Shown: positions 52,544-61,001 of the stretch, one piece after another | Layout: each line of letters begins with the position of its first letter | How positions within the stretch are numbered: position 1 is the stretch's first letter | DNA from: Bacteroidia bacterium | GTDB taxonomy: Bacteria; Bacteroidota; Bacteroidia; Cytophagales; Cyclobacteriaceae | DNA length: 64,000 nucleotides | Assembly (NCBI GenBank): GCA_030425425.1 | Contig: JAUIAO010000019.1 | Location: 1 to 64,000, forward strand | Direction of reading: 5' to 3' | The notes under the pieces: model-generated | What the model was told of the DNA's origin: nothing | The model's input: only the letters and a program-made list of their open reading frames with translations | Databases searched by the model: none | Made by a program: the position numbers and the translations under genes

Positions 52544-54949
52544 TCAGAACAATGGTTTGAAGTTGTCACTATCCATTTCTGACATCAACTCATAAATTTT
52601 CTCGAATACATCTTCTGTGTTGGGCTTAGAGAAGTAGTCTCCATCCGTACCATAAGCAGGGCGGTGTTCTTGTCCTGTGATAGTAATTGGTTTCGAATCC
52701 AGGTAATAATAACCGTTATCTTTTTCCAGCACATTTCGCATCATAAATGCGGAAGCTCCTCCCGGAACATCTTCATCAATAAATGCCACTCTGTTGGTTT
52801 TTTTAATTGATTCTACAATGATTCCATGACGATCGAATGGAAGTAATGTTTGTACATCTATGACTTCACAACTTATCCCAAATTCATTCAATTGATGTGC
52901 TGCTTCCATCACTATTCGGCACATTGACCCATAAGTTACCAACGTAATATCGGAGCCTTCTCTGATTACCTCAGGTGTAGCTAGCGGCACTTTCATTTCA
53001 CCAATATTCTCTGGTAGTTTTTCTTTGAGGCGATACCCGTTCAATGGCTCAATGATCAGTGCAGGATCATCTGAATCCATCAAAGTATTGTAAAAACCAG
53101 CTGCTTGTGTGAAGTTACGAGGAACGATAACATGAATACCTCGAATAGAACTTAGTAACATACCCATTGGCGAACCACTGTGCCAAACACCTTCTAGTCT
53201 GTGGCCTCTTGTTCTGATAATTAATGGTGCTTTCTGGCCTCCTTTAGTTCTATAATGTAAACTGGCCAAATCATCTGAGAGTGTCTGAATGGCATAGTAG
53301 ATGTAATCCAAGTATTGTATTTCTGCAATTGGTCTAAGCCCTCGCATTGCAGCTCCAATCCCCTGACCAATGATTGATAATTCGCGAATTCCAGTGTCAG
53401 AAATTCGAATCTCACCAAACTTTTCTTGCAAGCCAGCAAAACCCTGATTGACATCACCGATTTTACCGACATCTTCACCAAATGCGATCACTCGCGGGTC
53501 ACGACTGAATAGTTCAGTAAAACAAGCCTGAACAACCTCTCTACCATCTACCACCGGTGAATCTTCGTCATATTCAGGTTTAACCTCTGTGATTTTGAGT
53601 GGCGAAGCTTCTGAGCGACTGGTGATATGAGAGCTATATTCATTGCGATATTTAGCGAGTTTATCATTATACCAGCTAATCAATAAATCCTTTTCCTGAG
53701 ATTGATCTTCACGCAAGTATCGGAGACTTTTCCTGACGGCTCGCATGATGTCCGCCTTTAGTGGATTGAGTGCCGTTTTGAGATCGTCTTTGATCTGCTG
53801 TAGGATTTTGTTGTTTTTAGAACTCAGTGCTGCTTTGCCTATCAATTCGAGTGCCTGATTCATATCCTCTTTGATCTCAGTCGTGAAGGCCTTCCATGCG
53901 TTATCGCGGGCTTTTTTAGCTCTCGTTTTAGCTTCTTTCTCGATTTTTTTAAGTTCTTCTTCTGTAGCAAAACCCTCTTCGAGAATCCATTCTTTCATTT
54001 TCAAGAGACAATCGTGTTCCTTTTCCCATACGAGTCGGTCTTTGCTTTTGTAGCGTTCGTGTGAACCAGAAGTAGAGTGTCCTTGAGGCTGGGTGAGCTC
54101 TTCTACATGGACCAGACAAGGGATATGCTCTTCACGGGCCATTTTCACTGCTTTTTGATAGGTTTCTATCAACGCAGGATAATCCCATCCTTTGACTGTG
54201 AATATTTCTAATCCTTCTTCATTATCACTGCTTTGAAGACCAGCCAGAGCTTTAGAGATAGATTCTTTGGTAGTGTGGTACTTCTGTGGTACTGATATAC
54301 CATAATAGTCATCCCAAACAGACATAACCATTGGGATTTGTAATACGCCAGCTGCATTCATTGCTTCCCAGAAATGACCCTCTGATGTGGATGCATTACC
54401 AATTGTACCAAAGGCGACTTCATTTCCATTGATAGAAAAATCCTTAAAATCTGAAAGCTCAGGGTTGTTCCTGTAAAGCTTGGAGGCCCATCCAAGTCCT
54501 ACAAGTCTTGGCATTTGTCCGGCAGTGCATGAAATATCTGAAGAAGTGATTTTCATGTCTGTGAGAGTTTTCCATTCACCTTTCTCATTGAGCGTTCTGG
54601 TGCCAAAGTGCCCGTTCATCATGCGGCCTCCAGAAGCCGGCTCGTCTTTTACATCAGTGTGTGCATAGAGCTGAGCAAAAAATTCCTGTGATGTAGTCTG
54701 ACCAATGGCCATAACGAATGTCTGATCACGATAATAACCAGATCTCCAGTCTCCATTTTGAAAGAATTTGGCAGCAGCTATTTGTGCTACCTCTTTACCA
54801 TCTCCGAAGATTCCAAACTTTGCTTTGCCCATGAAAACTTCTTTTCTACCAATGAGGCTGTCTTCACGGCTTTCAATAGCAAGAGAGTAATCTTCTAAAA
54901 TTTCCTGTGCGGTTAAGCTAATTTTTTTGGCTGTCTTCACTTCGTTCAT
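52544..54949 (-). CDS. Fused E1 component of a 2-oxoacid (branched-chain) dehydrogenase complex
   Basis: This 801-aa thiamine diphosphate enzyme has an E1-alpha domain (about 1-345: DWRSGYYRDQTFVMAIG, GNASTSEGHFWEAMN, PQGHSTSGSHERYK) and an E1-beta domain (about 465-801: VIAFGEDVGKIGDVNQGFAG, HSGSPMGMLLSS, GASAFMMRNVLE). They are joined by a charged helical linker of about 120 residues (345-465). It decarboxylates branched-chain or related 2-oxoacids and passes the acyl group to E2. The single-chain form is widespread in Bacteroidota. E2/E3 genes are not in the window. A minus-strand TAAGTTTG element lies at 54984-54991. Confidence 0.93.
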   Translation of the reverse strand: MNEVKTAKKISLTAQEILEDYSLAIESREDSLIGRKEVFMGKAKFGIFGDGKEVAQIAAAKFFQNGDWRSGYYRDQTFVMAIGQTTSQEFFAQLYAHTDVKDEPASGGRMMNGHFGTRTLNEKGEWKTLTDMKITSSDISCTAGQMPRLVGLGWASKLYRNNPELSDFKDFSINGNEVAFGTIGNASTSEGHFWEAMNAAGVLQIPMVMSVWDDYYGISVPQKYHTTKESISKALAGLQSSDNEEGLEIFTVKGWDYPALIETYQKAVKMAREEHIPCLVHVEELTQPQGHSTSGSHERYKSKDRLVWEKEHDCLLKMKEWILEEGFATEEELKKIEKEAKTRAKKARDNAWKAFTTEIKEDMNQALELIGKAALSSKNNKILQQIKDDLKTALNPLKADIMRAVRKSLRYLREDQSQEKDLLISWYNDKLAKYRNEYSSHITSRSEASPLKITEVKPEYDEDSPVVDGREVVQACFTELFSRDPRVIAFGEDVGKIGDVNQGFAGLQEKFGEIRISDTGIRELSIIGQGIGAAMRGLRPIAEIQYLDYIYYAIQTLSDDLASLHYRTKGGQKAPLIIRTRGHRLEGVWHSGSPMGMLLSSIRGIHVIVPRNFTQAAGFYNTLMDSDDPALIIEPLNGYRLKEKLPENIGEMKVPLATPEVIREGSDITLVTYGSMCRIVMEAAHQLNEFGISCEVIDVQTLLPFDRHGIIVESIKKTNRVAFIDEDVPGGASAFMMRNVLEKDNGYYYLDSKPITITGQEHRPAYGTDGDYFSKPNTEDVFEKIYELMSEMDSDNFKPLF

Positions 54950-54983
54950 GTTTTAGGGGGTTAATGTTGTTTGGGGTCACCTA

Positions 54984-54991
54984 CAAACTTA
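54984..54991 (-). promoter_or_regulatory. Candidate -7 element of the E1 gene
   Basis: TAAGTTTG on the minus strand fits TAnnTTTG and lies 34 bases from the ATG. There is no recognisable -33 element. Confidence 0.4.
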
Positions 54992-55065
54992 ACGATTTTT
55001 AAGGTATTTACGGTTCATTTACCATAGATTCTATCAATTGGGAGGAATGGAAACGTTTGTCATCC

Positions 55066-55088
55066 ATATAATATATTGCGTATTATAT
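55066..55088. repeat. AT-rich inverted repeat between the E1 gene and ald
   Basis: ATATAATA (55066-55073) is repeated inverted as TATTATAT (55081-55088) around TATTGCG. It lies in a 269-base divergent region that holds no gene. It is a candidate operator, for example for an Lrp/AsnC-type regulator of ald. Such an AT-rich repeat could also arise by chance. Confidence 0.3.
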
Positions 55089-55157
55089 AATGGCAGAATA
55101 TAATATTGATAATATTTGCCAGTATTTATAGTAAATATCGAATTTTTGAAGGGTGAA

Positions 55158-55186
55158 TTGAATGTGAAATGAGCCACTTATCTTTG
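55158..55186 (+). promoter_or_regulatory. ald promoter
   Basis: TTG at 55158-55160 and TATCTTTG at 55179-55186 with an 18-base spacer make a good Bacteroidota -33/-7 pair. The transcript would start around 55193, giving a leader of about 25 bases. Confidence 0.7.
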
Positions 55187-55218
55187 CATTATTCTACAAC
55201 ATTAACCCTAGTTGCGCT

Positions 55219-56334
55219 ATGATTATTGGTGTTCCAAAAGAGATTAAAAACAATGAAAACCGTGTGGCCGTCACACCTGCAGGAGTCAAAGAATTGACCA
55301 AACATGGTCATGAGGTTTATATTCAAACCACGGCTGGATTAGGTAGTGGATTTCCAGATGAATTATATGTAGAGGCTGGTGCCAAAATCCTCCCGACGAT
55401 TGAGGATACCTATACCATTGCCGAAATGGTGATGAAAGTGAAAGAACCTATTGAGCCGGAATATAAATTGATCAAAAAAGATCAATTGGTGTTTACCTAT
55501 TTTCATTTTGCATCCTATGAACCTCTTACAAAAGCAATGATGGAAAGTGGTGCTGTATGCTTAGCTTATGAAACAGTAGAAAAACCGGATCATTCTTTGC
55601 CTCTTTTGGTACCAATGTCTGAGGTGGCCGGTAGAATGGCGATTCAGGAAGGTGCCAAATATCTGGAAAAGCCGATGGGTGGGCGTGGTATCCTACTTGG
55701 TGGCGTGCCGGGTGTTAGGCCTGCAAAAGTGCTTATATTGGGAGGCGGAGTAGTTGGTACGAATGCTGCTAAGATGGCTGCAGGAATGGGAGCTGATGTA
55801 ACTATCATGGATGTGAACCTGCCAAGACTAAGGTATCTGGATGATGTAATGCCTGCTAATGTCAATACATTCATGTCAAATGAATATAACATTCGTGAAT
55901 TGGTAGCTTCTCATGATTTGATCGTGGGAGCAGTTTTGATTCATGGAGCCAAAGCACCTCACCTGATCACTAAGGATATGTTGAAAGATATGAAGCCAGG
56001 TACAGTATTGGTAGATGTGGCTGTGGATCAGGGTGGATGCATCGAGACATGTAAGCCGACTACTCACGAAAACCCAACTTATGAAATTGACGGAGTGGTT
56101 CACTATTGTGTTGCGAATATGCCAGGTGCAGTTCCTTACACTTCTACTTTGGCGCTCACGAATGCCACTTTGCCGTACGCCTTACAATTGGCTAATTTGG
56201 GATGGAAAAAAGCGTGTAAGGATAATCGGGAGTTGTTGCTGGGACTCAATGTGATCAATGGTGAAATCGTGTATGATGGCGTAGCTAATGCATTTGATTT
56301 GCCATCAGTGCCCGCTGAAAAATATTTAGATTAA
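55219..56334 (+). CDS. ald: Alanine dehydrogenase
   Basis: This 371-aa NAD-dependent enzyme interconverts L-alanine and pyruvate plus ammonia. Visible are MIIGVPKEIKNNENRVAVTP at the start, FTYFHFASYEPLTKAM, LILGGGVVGTNAAKMAAGMG for NAD binding and VDVAVDQGGCIETCKPT. The length is standard. The stop abuts the opposing HsdR-N gene directly. Confidence 0.96.
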   Translation: MIIGVPKEIKNNENRVAVTPAGVKELTKHGHEVYIQTTAGLGSGFPDELYVEAGAKILPTIEDTYTIAEMVMKVKEPIEPEYKLIKKDQLVFTYFHFASYEPLTKAMMESGAVCLAYETVEKPDHSLPLLVPMSEVAGRMAIQEGAKYLEKPMGGRGILLGGVPGVRPAKVLILGGGVVGTNAAKMAAGMGADVTIMDVNLPRLRYLDDVMPANVNTFMSNEYNIRELVASHDLIVGAVLIHGAKAPHLITKDMLKDMKPGTVLVDVAVDQGGCIETCKPTTHENPTYEIDGVVHYCVANMPGAVPYTSTLALTNATLPYALQLANLGWKKACKDNRELLLGLNVINGEIVYDGVANAFDLPSVPAEKYLD

Positions 56335-56775
56335 TCAAGCTTTATAAATAGGAAACTCCTTGAGCTGAGTATATTTTCCAGATTCAAGTTTCCAGATAAA
56401 GTGGTTGAGGCCGTTTGTTATTGCAACATAATGTGCTTCAACCACTTTGTTGTATGTGGCAATTTGGTTTAATGCTTCTCTGTTAATTTTCACCTCTGGG
56501 TTTTTACATTCTACCACCAAAAAAGTGGTACCATCTGGCTTCATAATGCTAATGTCTGATCGCTTCTGAGATTTAAAATAAGAAAGTCCCGTTTCCACTT
56601 TCATCATACTTTTCGGGTACTTCAGGTGATTGATCATCAAATGAGTAAAGTGTTGTCGGACCCATTCTTCTGGAGTTAAGACCACATATTTTTTCCTGAT
56701 GATATCAAACACAAACTCATTTCCTTCCTCAGTTTTGAGCTTAAGATCGCATGGAGGGAGGTTGAGCTTTTGCAT
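56335..56775 (-). CDS. Stand-alone HsdR N-terminal (PD-(D/E)XK nuclease-like) protein
   Basis: This 146-aa protein matches the type I restriction enzyme R N-terminal domain. It has a PD-(D/E)XK-type core: RSDISIMKPDGTTFLVVECK holds the Asp and the E-x-K, followed by a conserved REALNQIATYNKVVEAHYVAI helix-strand. There is no helicase part, and no hsdM or hsdS nearby. It may be a small nuclease or, as in other Bacteroidota, a housekeeping protein of unknown role. It lies one base from the MFS transporter gene upstream. Confidence 0.85.
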   Translation of the reverse strand: MQKLNLPPCDLKLKTEEGNEFVFDIIRKKYVVLTPEEWVRQHFTHLMINHLKYPKSMMKVETGLSYFKSQKRSDISIMKPDGTTFLVVECKNPEVKINREALNQIATYNKVVEAHYVAITNGLNHFIWKLESGKYTQLKEFPIYKA

Positions 56776-56776
56776 G

Positions 56777-58066
56777 TTATTTAGGCTGAGTTTTGTTCAG
56801 TTTGACAAAAACCAAAATCATCAATCCAATTACAAAATACGAAGCTAGTGCTAAAGTGCTGTATCGCATGCTGCCAGTAAGCTGGTCTATGAATCCATAA
56901 CTGAAAGTCCCAATCACAACACTCATCAAATATGTAACGTCGAAAAATGAAAAGTAAGACGCGTGATCAATGGTGTCTTTCGGTACCAACTTGGAGAATG
57001 TAGCTCGGCTTAGTGCCTGAATACCACCCATTACCAAACCAACTGAGGCGGCGATAATGTAAAATTGATTGACAGTGGTGATGGTATAAGCATATAGACA
57101 GATTCCAATCCAAATGATGATCATGGCACCCAAAGAGAAAATATTTCCCATTTTATCTGAAATACGGGCGAATAGAATCGCTCCGCCTATCGCTACGAAT
57201 TGGATGATCAGAATGACAGGGATTAATTCCGCTGAACCAAGATTGAGCTCCTTAGTGCCGAACAATGTGGCCAACAACATGATGGTCTGTACCCCCATGT
57301 TGAAAAAGAAAAACGCCAATAGATAACGAGTGATATTCGATTGATCTTTCAATGCGAAGAACACTTTTCTCAGCTCCAGATATCCGTTTAATAAGATTTT
57401 GCCGGTTGGTTTTCTGTTGAAAACATTGGTAGGAAGGTTTCTGAACGGGATTTGTGCAAATCCGATCCACCAAACTGCAACCAATAAGAATACTGTTCTG
57501 GTAGCCATTCCTTTGTCAGGAAAACCGAAAGTGTCATAGAAGGTAATCAAGACCAAACTCAAAATAAGCAAGATGGCACTTCCTACATAGCCGAATGAAT
57601 ATCCTCTTGCACTCACACGGTCAGTCATATTTTCAGGAGCGATTTCCGGCAAGTAGGCATCATAAAACACCAATCCGGAGCTGTAACCCAAACTAGCTAA
57701 AACGACCATGATAATTCCCCACTCCAAACTATCCGCAGTGAAGAAGAACATTCCGGCACAGGCCAGAGAACCAATCGTCGTGAAGATTCTCAGGAACGTC
57801 ATTTTCTTACCGGTGTAATCAGCAATACCCGATAGCAAAGGAAGAATCATCGCTGCAATTAGGTAGGACACAGAAATAGCGTAACTGTATAGAACTGAAT
57901 TCACCACTTCCAAACCGAAAAAGGTGACTTTATCGTCTGATGATTCATTGGCAGTTACTGCCGTGTAATAAATGGGGAAAATGGAGGTGTTGATCACAAG
58001 GTTATAGACTGAATTGGCCCAGTCATACATGCACCATGAGTTGATAAGTTTTTTATTGGTCTCCAT
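56777..58066 (-). CDS. MFS transporter, UMF1 family
   Basis: This 429-aa protein has twelve predicted membrane helices. The N-terminal INSWCMYDWANSVYNLVIN is the UMF1/Atg22-like signature, and SARGYSFGYVGSAI and GGIQALSRATFSKLVP are further family motifs. The substrate is unknown; Atg22-like members export amino acids in yeast, but this does not transfer directly. It probably shares a transcript with the HsdR-N gene. Confidence 0.88.
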   Translation of the reverse strand: METNKKLINSWCMYDWANSVYNLVINTSIFPIYYTAVTANESSDDKVTFFGLEVVNSVLYSYAISVSYLIAAMILPLLSGIADYTGKKMTFLRIFTTIGSLACAGMFFFTADSLEWGIIMVVLASLGYSSGLVFYDAYLPEIAPENMTDRVSARGYSFGYVGSAILLILSLVLITFYDTFGFPDKGMATRTVFLLVAVWWIGFAQIPFRNLPTNVFNRKPTGKILLNGYLELRKVFFALKDQSNITRYLLAFFFFNMGVQTIMLLATLFGTKELNLGSAELIPVILIIQFVAIGGAILFARISDKMGNIFSLGAMIIIWIGICLYAYTITTVNQFYIIAASVGLVMGGIQALSRATFSKLVPKDTIDHASYFSFFDVTYLMSVVIGTFSYGFIDQLTGSMRYSTLALASYFVIGLMILVFVKLNKTQPK

Positions 58067-58149
58067 TTATGTTGGTATTTAGTGTCGCAAGCTTACTAAG
58101 ATTTTGGCAGTTTTAGACTCATGAATTTTTCGGCTTACGACATCATCCT

Positions 58150-59157
58150 TCAGTATTGCAATAAGCTTAAAATCTCATTCCACACTTCTTTATTCACTTT
58201 CATGCCTTTTTCTCTATTGGATTTTATCGCTCTGAGAGTTCTTTCACCCGGATACAAAATCTGGCTTCCTAAATTCGTTGGTGATGATGTTCGGCTGTAA
58301 TCAATGATTTCGTTAATTAGTTTTTCAGAGATATTTGGATCTTGAAATAATGCTGGATAAATGCATAGGAAAACCTGGGATAAGCCAGTTTCGTGCTCTT
58401 GTTCTCCAATTTTGGAAGTAGATTTCCCAGCCGACAAAAGAGTAGCGAGCATATCCAAAATCATAGACAGGGCCGAGCCTTTCCAATACCCAATTGGTAA
58501 ACCGCGTTCTTTTTGGAGGATTTTTTCCGGATCATTGGATAGCTCGTTATTCACATCCCATCCTCCGGGATAGGGTAATTTTTCACCTCTCAGGCGGTAC
58601 TCATTGATTTTGCCAAATGAATATTGTGAAATCGCCATGTCTAATACTACATGACCCTTATTGCGTGGTATTGCTATAATGAAAGGATTGTTTCCGATTC
58701 TGCTTTCTTTACCACCCCAAGGTGGCATATTGGGCTTGGTATTGGTAAACATGATTGCAATACATCCAGCCTCAGCAGCTTGCCACCCATAGGCACCGCC
58801 GCGCATCCAATGATTTGTGTTTTTGAGTGCAACCAACCCCATGCCATCACTCTTTGCCAGTTCTATGGCTCGGTTGGTACATTTGCGGGCATTGATCACA
58901 CCTGGTCCAAACTGACCATCCCACTGCTCTATGCTCCCAAAGGCATTCAATTTAATAGCTTCCTGATCCGTTTTCACAATTCCCTCAGACACCAAATGGA
59001 GAAATGAAGCCACTCGGTTGATCCCATGTGAGTTCACTCCTGCCAGGGTATTTTCTGTATGTGTGTCAGCTAAAACCTTTGCCTTTTCATCGTTGAAACC
59101 ATATTTGGTAAACAGTCGATGCAATAGATCTTTCATTTCCGATTCAGAGATTAGCAT
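58150..59157 (-). CDS. Ldh family (malate/L-sulfolactate/L-lactate dehydrogenase-like) oxidoreductase
   Basis: This 335-aa NAD(P)-dependent enzyme is of the YlbC/YiaK type: HTENTLAGVNSHGINRVASFL at the start (shown in parts: HTENTLAGVNSHG, INRVASFL), LVALKNTNHWMRGGAYGW and WKGSALSMILDMLATLLSAG. Family members reduce 2-oxoacids such as 2,3-diketogulonate or sulfopyruvate. The substrate cannot be told here. It stands alone between the transporter and ndh. Confidence 0.85.
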   Translation of the reverse strand: MLISESEMKDLLHRLFTKYGFNDEKAKVLADTHTENTLAGVNSHGINRVASFLHLVSEGIVKTDQEAIKLNAFGSIEQWDGQFGPGVINARKCTNRAIELAKSDGMGLVALKNTNHWMRGGAYGWQAAEAGCIAIMFTNTKPNMPPWGGKESRIGNNPFIIAIPRNKGHVVLDMAISQYSFGKINEYRLRGEKLPYPGGWDVNNELSNDPEKILQKERGLPIGYWKGSALSMILDMLATLLSAGKSTSKIGEQEHETGLSQVFLCIYPALFQDPNISEKLINEIIDYSRTSSPTNLGSQILYPGERTLRAIKSNREKGMKVNKEVWNEILSLLQY

Positions 59158-59243
59158 AATTTGGAAATCATTGGTTTATCTGATCAATTTAGAGGGTTTG
59201 CCTTGAATCAAAGATGAAATAGTTGAATTATTCTCATCCATTC

Positions 59244-59255
59244 ATGTAGGTACAT
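59244..59255. repeat. Palindrome in the ndh upstream region
   Basis: ATGTA at 59244-59248 is mirrored as TACAT at 59251-59255 around GG. It lies 73 bases before the ndh start and could be an operator. Confidence 0.3.
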
Positions 59256-59279
59256 CGTTAATGTAAGTGGTCTCTTTCT

Positions 59280-59299
59280 GGAAGCTAAACAAGGCTTCC
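59280..59299 (+). promoter_or_regulatory. Hairpin in the ndh leader
   Basis: GGAAGC (59280-59285) pairs with GCTTCC (59294-59299) around an 8-base loop. There is no T run, so it is not an intrinsic terminator. It may shield or stabilise the leader. Confidence 0.35.
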
Positions 59300-59327
59300 T
59301 CTCATCTGTTATTAAATAAAAAGCTAC

Positions 59328-60653
59328 ATGCAAACTGTACTGGAAGTCCCTATCAAAAAGTCAGATAAAATCAACGAACGTATTCCCAAAACCAACAAAC
59401 CTCGAGTGGTGATCATTGGAGGAGGTTTTGCAGGAATAGAGCTGGTTCGGCACCTGACCAAACAAGATGTACAAGTAGTGATGGTGGATAAAAGCAATCA
59501 TCATACATTCATTCCACTACTTTATCAAGTAGCCACAGCAGGACTGAGTCCCGGAGATATCAGTAGTCCGCTTCGCGAGTTTTTGCAGGAGAAGGAGAAT
59601 TTCCACTTCCGAATGGCCAAAGTGTTGAACATCTTGCCTGATGCCAAAAAAATTGAAACTACACTCGGTATGCTGGATTATGATTATCTGGTAATTGCCT
59701 CTGGTGCAACTACCAATTTCTTTGGCAACAAGCAGCTTCAGCAAAATGCATTGAAACTGCGGGAAATGAGTGATGCCATAGAGCTTCGAACCAGGCTAAT
59801 CACCAATTTTGAGGAGGCACTGCAGCTCTATGATGAAGAGCAGGACGAACTGGAAAAGCACATGAATGTGGTGATAGTAGGAGCAGGGCCCACAGGTGTG
59901 GAGCTGGCAGGAGCCATCGGTGAGTTAAAAGATCATGTATTGCCAAAAGATTATCCTGAACTGGATTTTTCTAAGATGCACATTCACCTGATCGAAGGGC
60001 AGGATAAGGTATTGCCTACCATGAGTCCACAATCCGGTAACCGAGCGGCGAGATATGTGCAGCAATTTGGTGTGGACTTGCATCTGGGCAAACTGGTCAA
60101 AAGCTATGAAAACGGTGTAGCCACGCTGAGCGATGGATCAGAAATCAAGACGAACTGCCTGATCTGGGCGGCTGGTGTGAAAGGGCGAGTCATTCCCGGA
60201 CTGAGAGAAGGGGCGGTAGATCGAGGTAGAATTATCGTAGATGAGTACAATCGGGTACAGCAGCATGAATATGTATTTGCTATCGGTGATGTGGCAATGC
60301 AAAAAGATAAAAAATACCCAAATGGATTACCACAGCTGGCTCCAGTAGGTATACAGCAAGCAAAACTGTTAGCAGAAAACCTGATGAAAATCCTGGATGG
60401 AAATTCTCCCAAACCTTTCCAATATCTCGACAAAGGATCCATGGCAACTATTGGTAGGAATAAGGCGGTAGTGGATGCGCCTTTAGGGGTGCGATTAGGT
60501 GGTTTTATTGGTTGGTTTGTTTGGATGTTTGTCCACCTGTTTTCTATAATTGGCATCCGTCGAAAGTTATTAGTCTTCTCCAATTGGGTATGGAATTACC
60601 TGACTTATAACAGAGGTAATCGCCTAATTATCAATAAGGATGTGGATGACTAA
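59328..60653 (+). CDS. ndh: Type II NADH dehydrogenase
   Basis: This 441-aa FAD enzyme oxidises NADH and reduces quinone without pumping protons. It has an N-terminal FAD loop (VVIIGGGFAGIELVRHL), LLYQVATAGLSPGDI, the NADH-binding VVIVGAGPTGVELAGAIGEL and LPQLAPVGIQQAKLLAENL. A C-terminal hydrophobic helix pair (about 385-425) probably binds the membrane. There are about 20 extra polar residues at the N-terminus. Confidence 0.95.
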   Translation: MQTVLEVPIKKSDKINERIPKTNKPRVVIIGGGFAGIELVRHLTKQDVQVVMVDKSNHHTFIPLLYQVATAGLSPGDISSPLREFLQEKENFHFRMAKVLNILPDAKKIETTLGMLDYDYLVIASGATTNFFGNKQLQQNALKLREMSDAIELRTRLITNFEEALQLYDEEQDELEKHMNVVIVGAGPTGVELAGAIGELKDHVLPKDYPELDFSKMHIHLIEGQDKVLPTMSPQSGNRAARYVQQFGVDLHLGKLVKSYENGVATLSDGSEIKTNCLIWAAGVKGRVIPGLREGAVDRGRIIVDEYNRVQQHEYVFAIGDVAMQKDKKYPNGLPQLAPVGIQQAKLLAENLMKILDGNSPKPFQYLDKGSMATIGRNKAVVDAPLGVRLGGFIGWFVWMFVHLFSIIGIRRKLLVFSNWVWNYLTYNRGNRLIINKDVDD

Positions 60654-60669
60654 TCAAAAAATGAAAAAT

Positions 60670-60704
60670 AAGCACTGGTTCAAATGCCGGTGCTTTTCGT
60701 TTTA
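60670..60704 (+). terminator. Intrinsic terminator after ndh
   Basis: AAGCACTGG (60670-60678) pairs with CCGGTGCTT (60687-60695) with one G-T pair, followed by TTCGTTTT. It lies 17 bases past the ndh stop and also ends the leftward small gene on the other side. Confidence 0.85.
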
Positions 60705-60715
60705 GAGTCAATGGA

Positions 60716-60847
60716 TTACTCCTGTTCTCTCTTTTTCTGTTTCTTTTTTGCTGAAATCCAGAGGATCAATGCAAGGCCCAAAATGAGTAATACGGGCAGG
60801 TAGCTGCCAATGAAATAACCTATTTCGTATCCGAGACTTTTTTCCAT
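60716..60847 (-). CDS. Small single-span membrane protein (43 aa)
   Basis: ATG at 60845-60847 opens a 43-aa frame: MEKSLGYEIGYFIGSYLP, one hydrophobic helix (VLLILGLALILWISA) and a basic tail (KKKQKKREQE). It has a clean start, one membrane span and a positive-inside tail, and it is convergent with ndh across a shared terminator. Its 132 bases fill much of a 348-base gap that otherwise holds only a terminator and a promoter element. The function is unknown. Confidence 0.6.
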   Translation of the reverse strand: MEKSLGYEIGYFIGSYLPVLLILGLALILWISAKKKQKKREQE

Positions 60848-60951
60848 ATGGCGAATTTAGTAGATGTTCAATAAGAATTTCAAAGTCTTTTAAATGGATG
60901 TTTAAGCTTGTGAAAAAGGAAGGTGTGTAAGCTCGTGGAGGTTTAGGTGAT

Positions 60952-60959
60952 TATATTTG
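60952..60959 (+). promoter_or_regulatory. -7 element of the RDD gene
   Basis: TATATTTG fits TAnnTTTG and lies 42 bases before the ATG at 61002. There is no clear -33 TTG at the right distance. Confidence 0.5.
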
Positions 60960-61001
60960 GGGAGTTCGATGTGACCAATTGAATGAAACCATAAAACTAG
61001 A

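Noticed and set aside
56335-56775. A type I restriction-modification locus
   Set aside because: Only the short R N-terminal domain is present; no hsdM, hsdS or helicase is nearby.
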